Below, one piece after another: positions 62,066-64,000 of a DNA stretch of 64,000 nucleotides. Below the pieces are notes generated by a model. That model did not search any database, was not told the origin of the DNA, and saw only the letters and a list, made by a program, of their open reading frames with translations. The translations under genes and the position numbers were made by a program. Origin of the DNA: Pseudoneobacillus rhizosphaerae (GTDB taxonomy: Bacteria; Bacillota; Bacilli; Bacillales; Cytobacillaceae); the NCBI RefSeq assembly GCF_917563885.1, contig NZ_CAKJTG010000008.1:62001-126000 (forward strand), given 5' to 3'. Positions within the stretch are counted from its first letter, which is position 1. Every line of letters starts with the position of its first letter.

Positions 62066-63627
62066 TGCAAATAAATATTTCTTCATCCACAAAAGTAGGT
62101 GTTAATCCAACCATACATTCTTCTATTGTGCAAAATGAAGTCGTACAAAATAATATCGTACAGAATCAAGTCGTTTTAAATAAATCAGCTATGCTCATCG
62201 TAACTGATTTGTTTGGAAATACAGAAGCATTAACGGATGTCCAAAATGTTGAAATATATGAAGAAGTGAACGGTGACTTTTCGTTATCGTTCACTTGTTT
62301 ATTAACTGAGAAAAACGCCCATTCATATCCATTGGTTCAAGAAGAATCGATTGTCGAATTAGATGGCCATGAGTTTAGAATCAAGAAAATGGTTGAGGTA
62401 AACAATCGAAAGCAGATTATTGCGCAGCATCTCTTTTTCGAAACGATTGATAATCAGATCTACGAAATAAGTGGAGGAACCTTATCACTGGATGCAGCTG
62501 CAACATTTGCTTTGAATGGATCTGGATGGACATTTGAAAATGGAGATGTCATAGAATCAAAGTTAATTCCTAACTTCGGCGAAGGAAATACTGTTTCTTT
62601 GGTAAATCAAATTTGTTCTGAATTTCTTTGTGAAAGAAAAATTCAACCAGGTAGACATTTAAGGTTTGAAAAGGAAGTCGGCGAAGACAACGATCAGCAG
62701 TTTCGCTATAAACATAACATCAAAACTTTGAAGCGAACTGTTGATACAACTAATTTTGCAACAGTAATAAAAGGTTATGGGGCCGATGGGTTAGTTGTCG
62801 AGTACCGATCGCCCAATATTGCTATTTACGGTGAAAGACATGGCGAACCAATAAGGGATGAACGCTTTACAATTCCTGAAAACTTGCTTGAGAAATGCAA
62901 AAAAGAGATACAAGATGAACCAGAAGTTTCGATTGAGGTGGAGTTATCTCAGTTAGGTTTCGAGGCACAATTAGGCGATAAAATTTGGCTAATCTACGAG
63001 CCTCTTAATCTCGAATTTCAAACTCGCATAATGTCTGTTAAGTCATGGCCGTTTATAAAAAAAAGTCCGGTTGTAGAGTTATCTAATCGAAAACAAACAT
63101 TTATAGATTCATTAACTCAGACCAAAATCGAAGTGAAAGAGAACAAAAAAGAGAATCGTTCAAAGTTCGAACAAACAAACAAGAGTATCACTTTGGCAGT
63201 TGAACGCATTGGTGAAGCTGAAGCGCAAATAGTTATTCAAGCTGATCAAATTACTTCGAAGGTAGAAAAAAATGGAGTAATATCTGCCATTAACCAAACC
63301 GCTGAAGAAATATCAATTGATGCGTCTAAAGTGAATCTAAATGGGTATGTTACTATCACCAACCTACAAACACCTGGTCAAACAATTATAGACGGCGGGA
63401 ATATCCTAACAGGGACAATGAGTGCCGATCGAATTAGAGGTGGAGTGTTAAAGTTAATTGCTGATGAGACTTCTGGAAATACGGCTAATATTTATGCAGA
63501 AAATGCATCATACGCTACAGGGAATTTAGTGTTTTCAGCAGGTAGATATACATTTGAATCTGGAGGTACAATCGACTTTCAAAATAATCCTGTGACTGGA
63601 ATAACAGTTGTAGCCTCATTCGGGTAG
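62065..63627 (+). CDS. Tail-associated protein Tal (prophage endopeptidase-tail family)
   Basis: 520 aa. MLIVTDLFGNTEALTDVQNV and EEVNGDFSLSFTCLLTEKNA begin the gp44-like hub domain; QLGDKIWLIYEPLNLEFQTR is in its core; residues from about 355 are a coiled linker then a fibre-like C-terminus (QTAEEISIDASKVNLNGYVT). A 42-residue N-terminal extension with short VQN-type repeats (about 20-38) precedes the usual start. No lytic domain is seen. Confidence 0.82.
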   Translation: MQINISSSTKVGVNPTIHSSIVQNEVVQNNIVQNQVVLNKSAMLIVTDLFGNTEALTDVQNVEIYEEVNGDFSLSFTCLLTEKNAHSYPLVQEESIVELDGHEFRIKKMVEVNNRKQIIAQHLFFETIDNQIYEISGGTLSLDAAATFALNGSGWTFENGDVIESKLIPNFGEGNTVSLVNQICSEFLCERKIQPGRHLRFEKEVGEDNDQQFRYKHNIKTLKRTVDTTNFATVIKGYGADGLVVEYRSPNIAIYGERHGEPIRDERFTIPENLLEKCKKEIQDEPEVSIEVELSQLGFEAQLGDKIWLIYEPLNLEFQTRIMSVKSWPFIKKSPVVELSNRKQTFIDSLTQTKIEVKENKKENRSKFEQTNKSITLAVERIGEAEAQIVIQADQITSKVEKNGVISAINQTAEEISIDASKVNLNGYVTITNLQTPGQTIIDGGNILTGTMSADRIRGGVLKLIADETSGNTANIYAENASYATGNLVFSAGRYTFESGGTIDFQNNPVTGITVVASFG

Positions 63628-63637
63628 GTGATTACTT

Positions 63638-64000
63638 ATGGCTATGAGATACGATAGTCGAACTTGTACTGTTTTTCAGAATTGGGAATGGGTAGTGACA
63701 GGCTATACTCCTGTAACCACAACTACTACAAGGAAAAGTGTTACCACTACGCAAAGATGGAAATATTATAAAGCGTTCGATACTTGGGCGAAAGACGGAT
63801 CGCTATCATACGAAGGTAGTAATTTCGTTGAAACTGTTGCTCCACCATATCCTGGAGGTGCATCTGCTGATGGTGCTACTATTACTACGAATGGTGAAGG
63901 TTATGCTGATGTTACTACAACATCTGGTGGTGATCCGATTAACGGTTGGGGTAGAAGCGGTGATCCTACTCACAATGCTAGTTCTAGTATAAGTTTTGAT
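63638..64000 (+). CDS. Tail-fibre-type protein, truncated by the window edge
   Basis: ATG with GTAGGTGATTACTT upstream; open for 121 codons to the edge. Thr- and Gly-rich beta sequence (GYTPVTTTTTRKSVTTTQRW, PPYPGGASADGATITTNGEG). Compositional match to fibre/receptor-binding proteins after Tal; no specific family seen. Confidence 0.6.
   Translation, partial: MAMRYDSRTCTVFQNWEWVVTGYTPVTTTTTRKSVTTTQRWKYYKAFDTWAKDGSLSYEGSNFVETVAPPYPGGASADGATITTNGEGYADVTTTSGGDPINGWGRSGDPTHNASSSISFD

Overview
The window is one stretch of a low-GC, endospore-forming Bacillaceae chromosome. Gene content and order closely follow the Bacillus subtilis yrvM(tcdA)-to-yrhC region, TTG and GTG starts are frequent, Shine-Dalgarno (SD) sites are strong, and a sporulation sigma factor gene (sigK) is present. 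A genus close to Bacillus (Neobacillus, Cytobacillus or Mesobacillus-like) is plausible, but I cannot fix it from sequence alone. No rRNA, tRNA or CRISPR array was seen.

Host part, about 1-29.2 kb. (1) The end of tcdA, rarA on the minus strand, a YczE-type membrane protein, the cysteine regulator cymR, a cysteine desulfurase, the tRNA thiolase mnmA, a TPR protein and recD2. (2) Small yrrD-like genes, an AI-2E-family transporter, then a T-box leader and alaS, followed by ireB, ruvX, a DUF1292 gene and mltG. (3) The wobble-uridine hydroxylation/methylation genes trmR-trhP1-trhP2, then udk, greA, pbpI and yrrS. (4) The methionine-to-cysteine (reverse transsulfuration) operon yrrT-mtnN-mccA-mccB, then yrhC and a cluster of very small YrzI-type genes. 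Several modules converge on sulfur and tRNA modification: CymR senses cysteine supply, mccA/mccB make cysteine, the desulfurase mobilises its sulfur and MnmA uses it for s2U34. Noncoding DNA here is rich in repeats: two copies of a long structured intergenic element, a 5.4-copy tandem array of about 52 bp, and GC-rich palindromes.

At about 29.17 kb sigK stops after about 115 of its usual roughly 240 codons, at the sequence ENEI / AATGA. This is where the B. subtilis skin element interrupts sigK. Everything from there to the end of the window is a siphovirus-type prophage, so this is a skin-like sigK-intervening prophage whose right end lies outside the window.

Prophage part, 29.2-64 kb. The left end carries a tiny minus-strand gene with a LexA-like box, then a divergent repressor/Cro pair with repeated TTTGTGGT-type operators. 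Next come an antirepressor, a DnaD-like initiator and DnaC-like loader, nucleotide-metabolism genes, a two-domain sliding clamp, a PP-loop (PAPS-reductase-like) enzyme flanked by duplicated Cys-rich proteins, many small unknowns, and a sigma-like late regulator. After a possible structured RNA come a small tyrosine recombinase, an HNH nuclease, terminase, portal, ClpP-type protease and HK97-fold capsid, connectors, the major tail protein, tail chaperones with a -1 frameshift site, tape measure and Dit. Between Dit and the Tal-like protein sits an unusual insert: a BppU/SGNH-hydrolase baseplate protein, a small regulator whose SD lies in a hairpin loop, an HTH regulator, and a tyrosine recombinase interrupted by an in-frame amber codon. 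A tail-fibre gene runs off the end. Lysis genes and any SpoIVCA-like excisionase were not seen.
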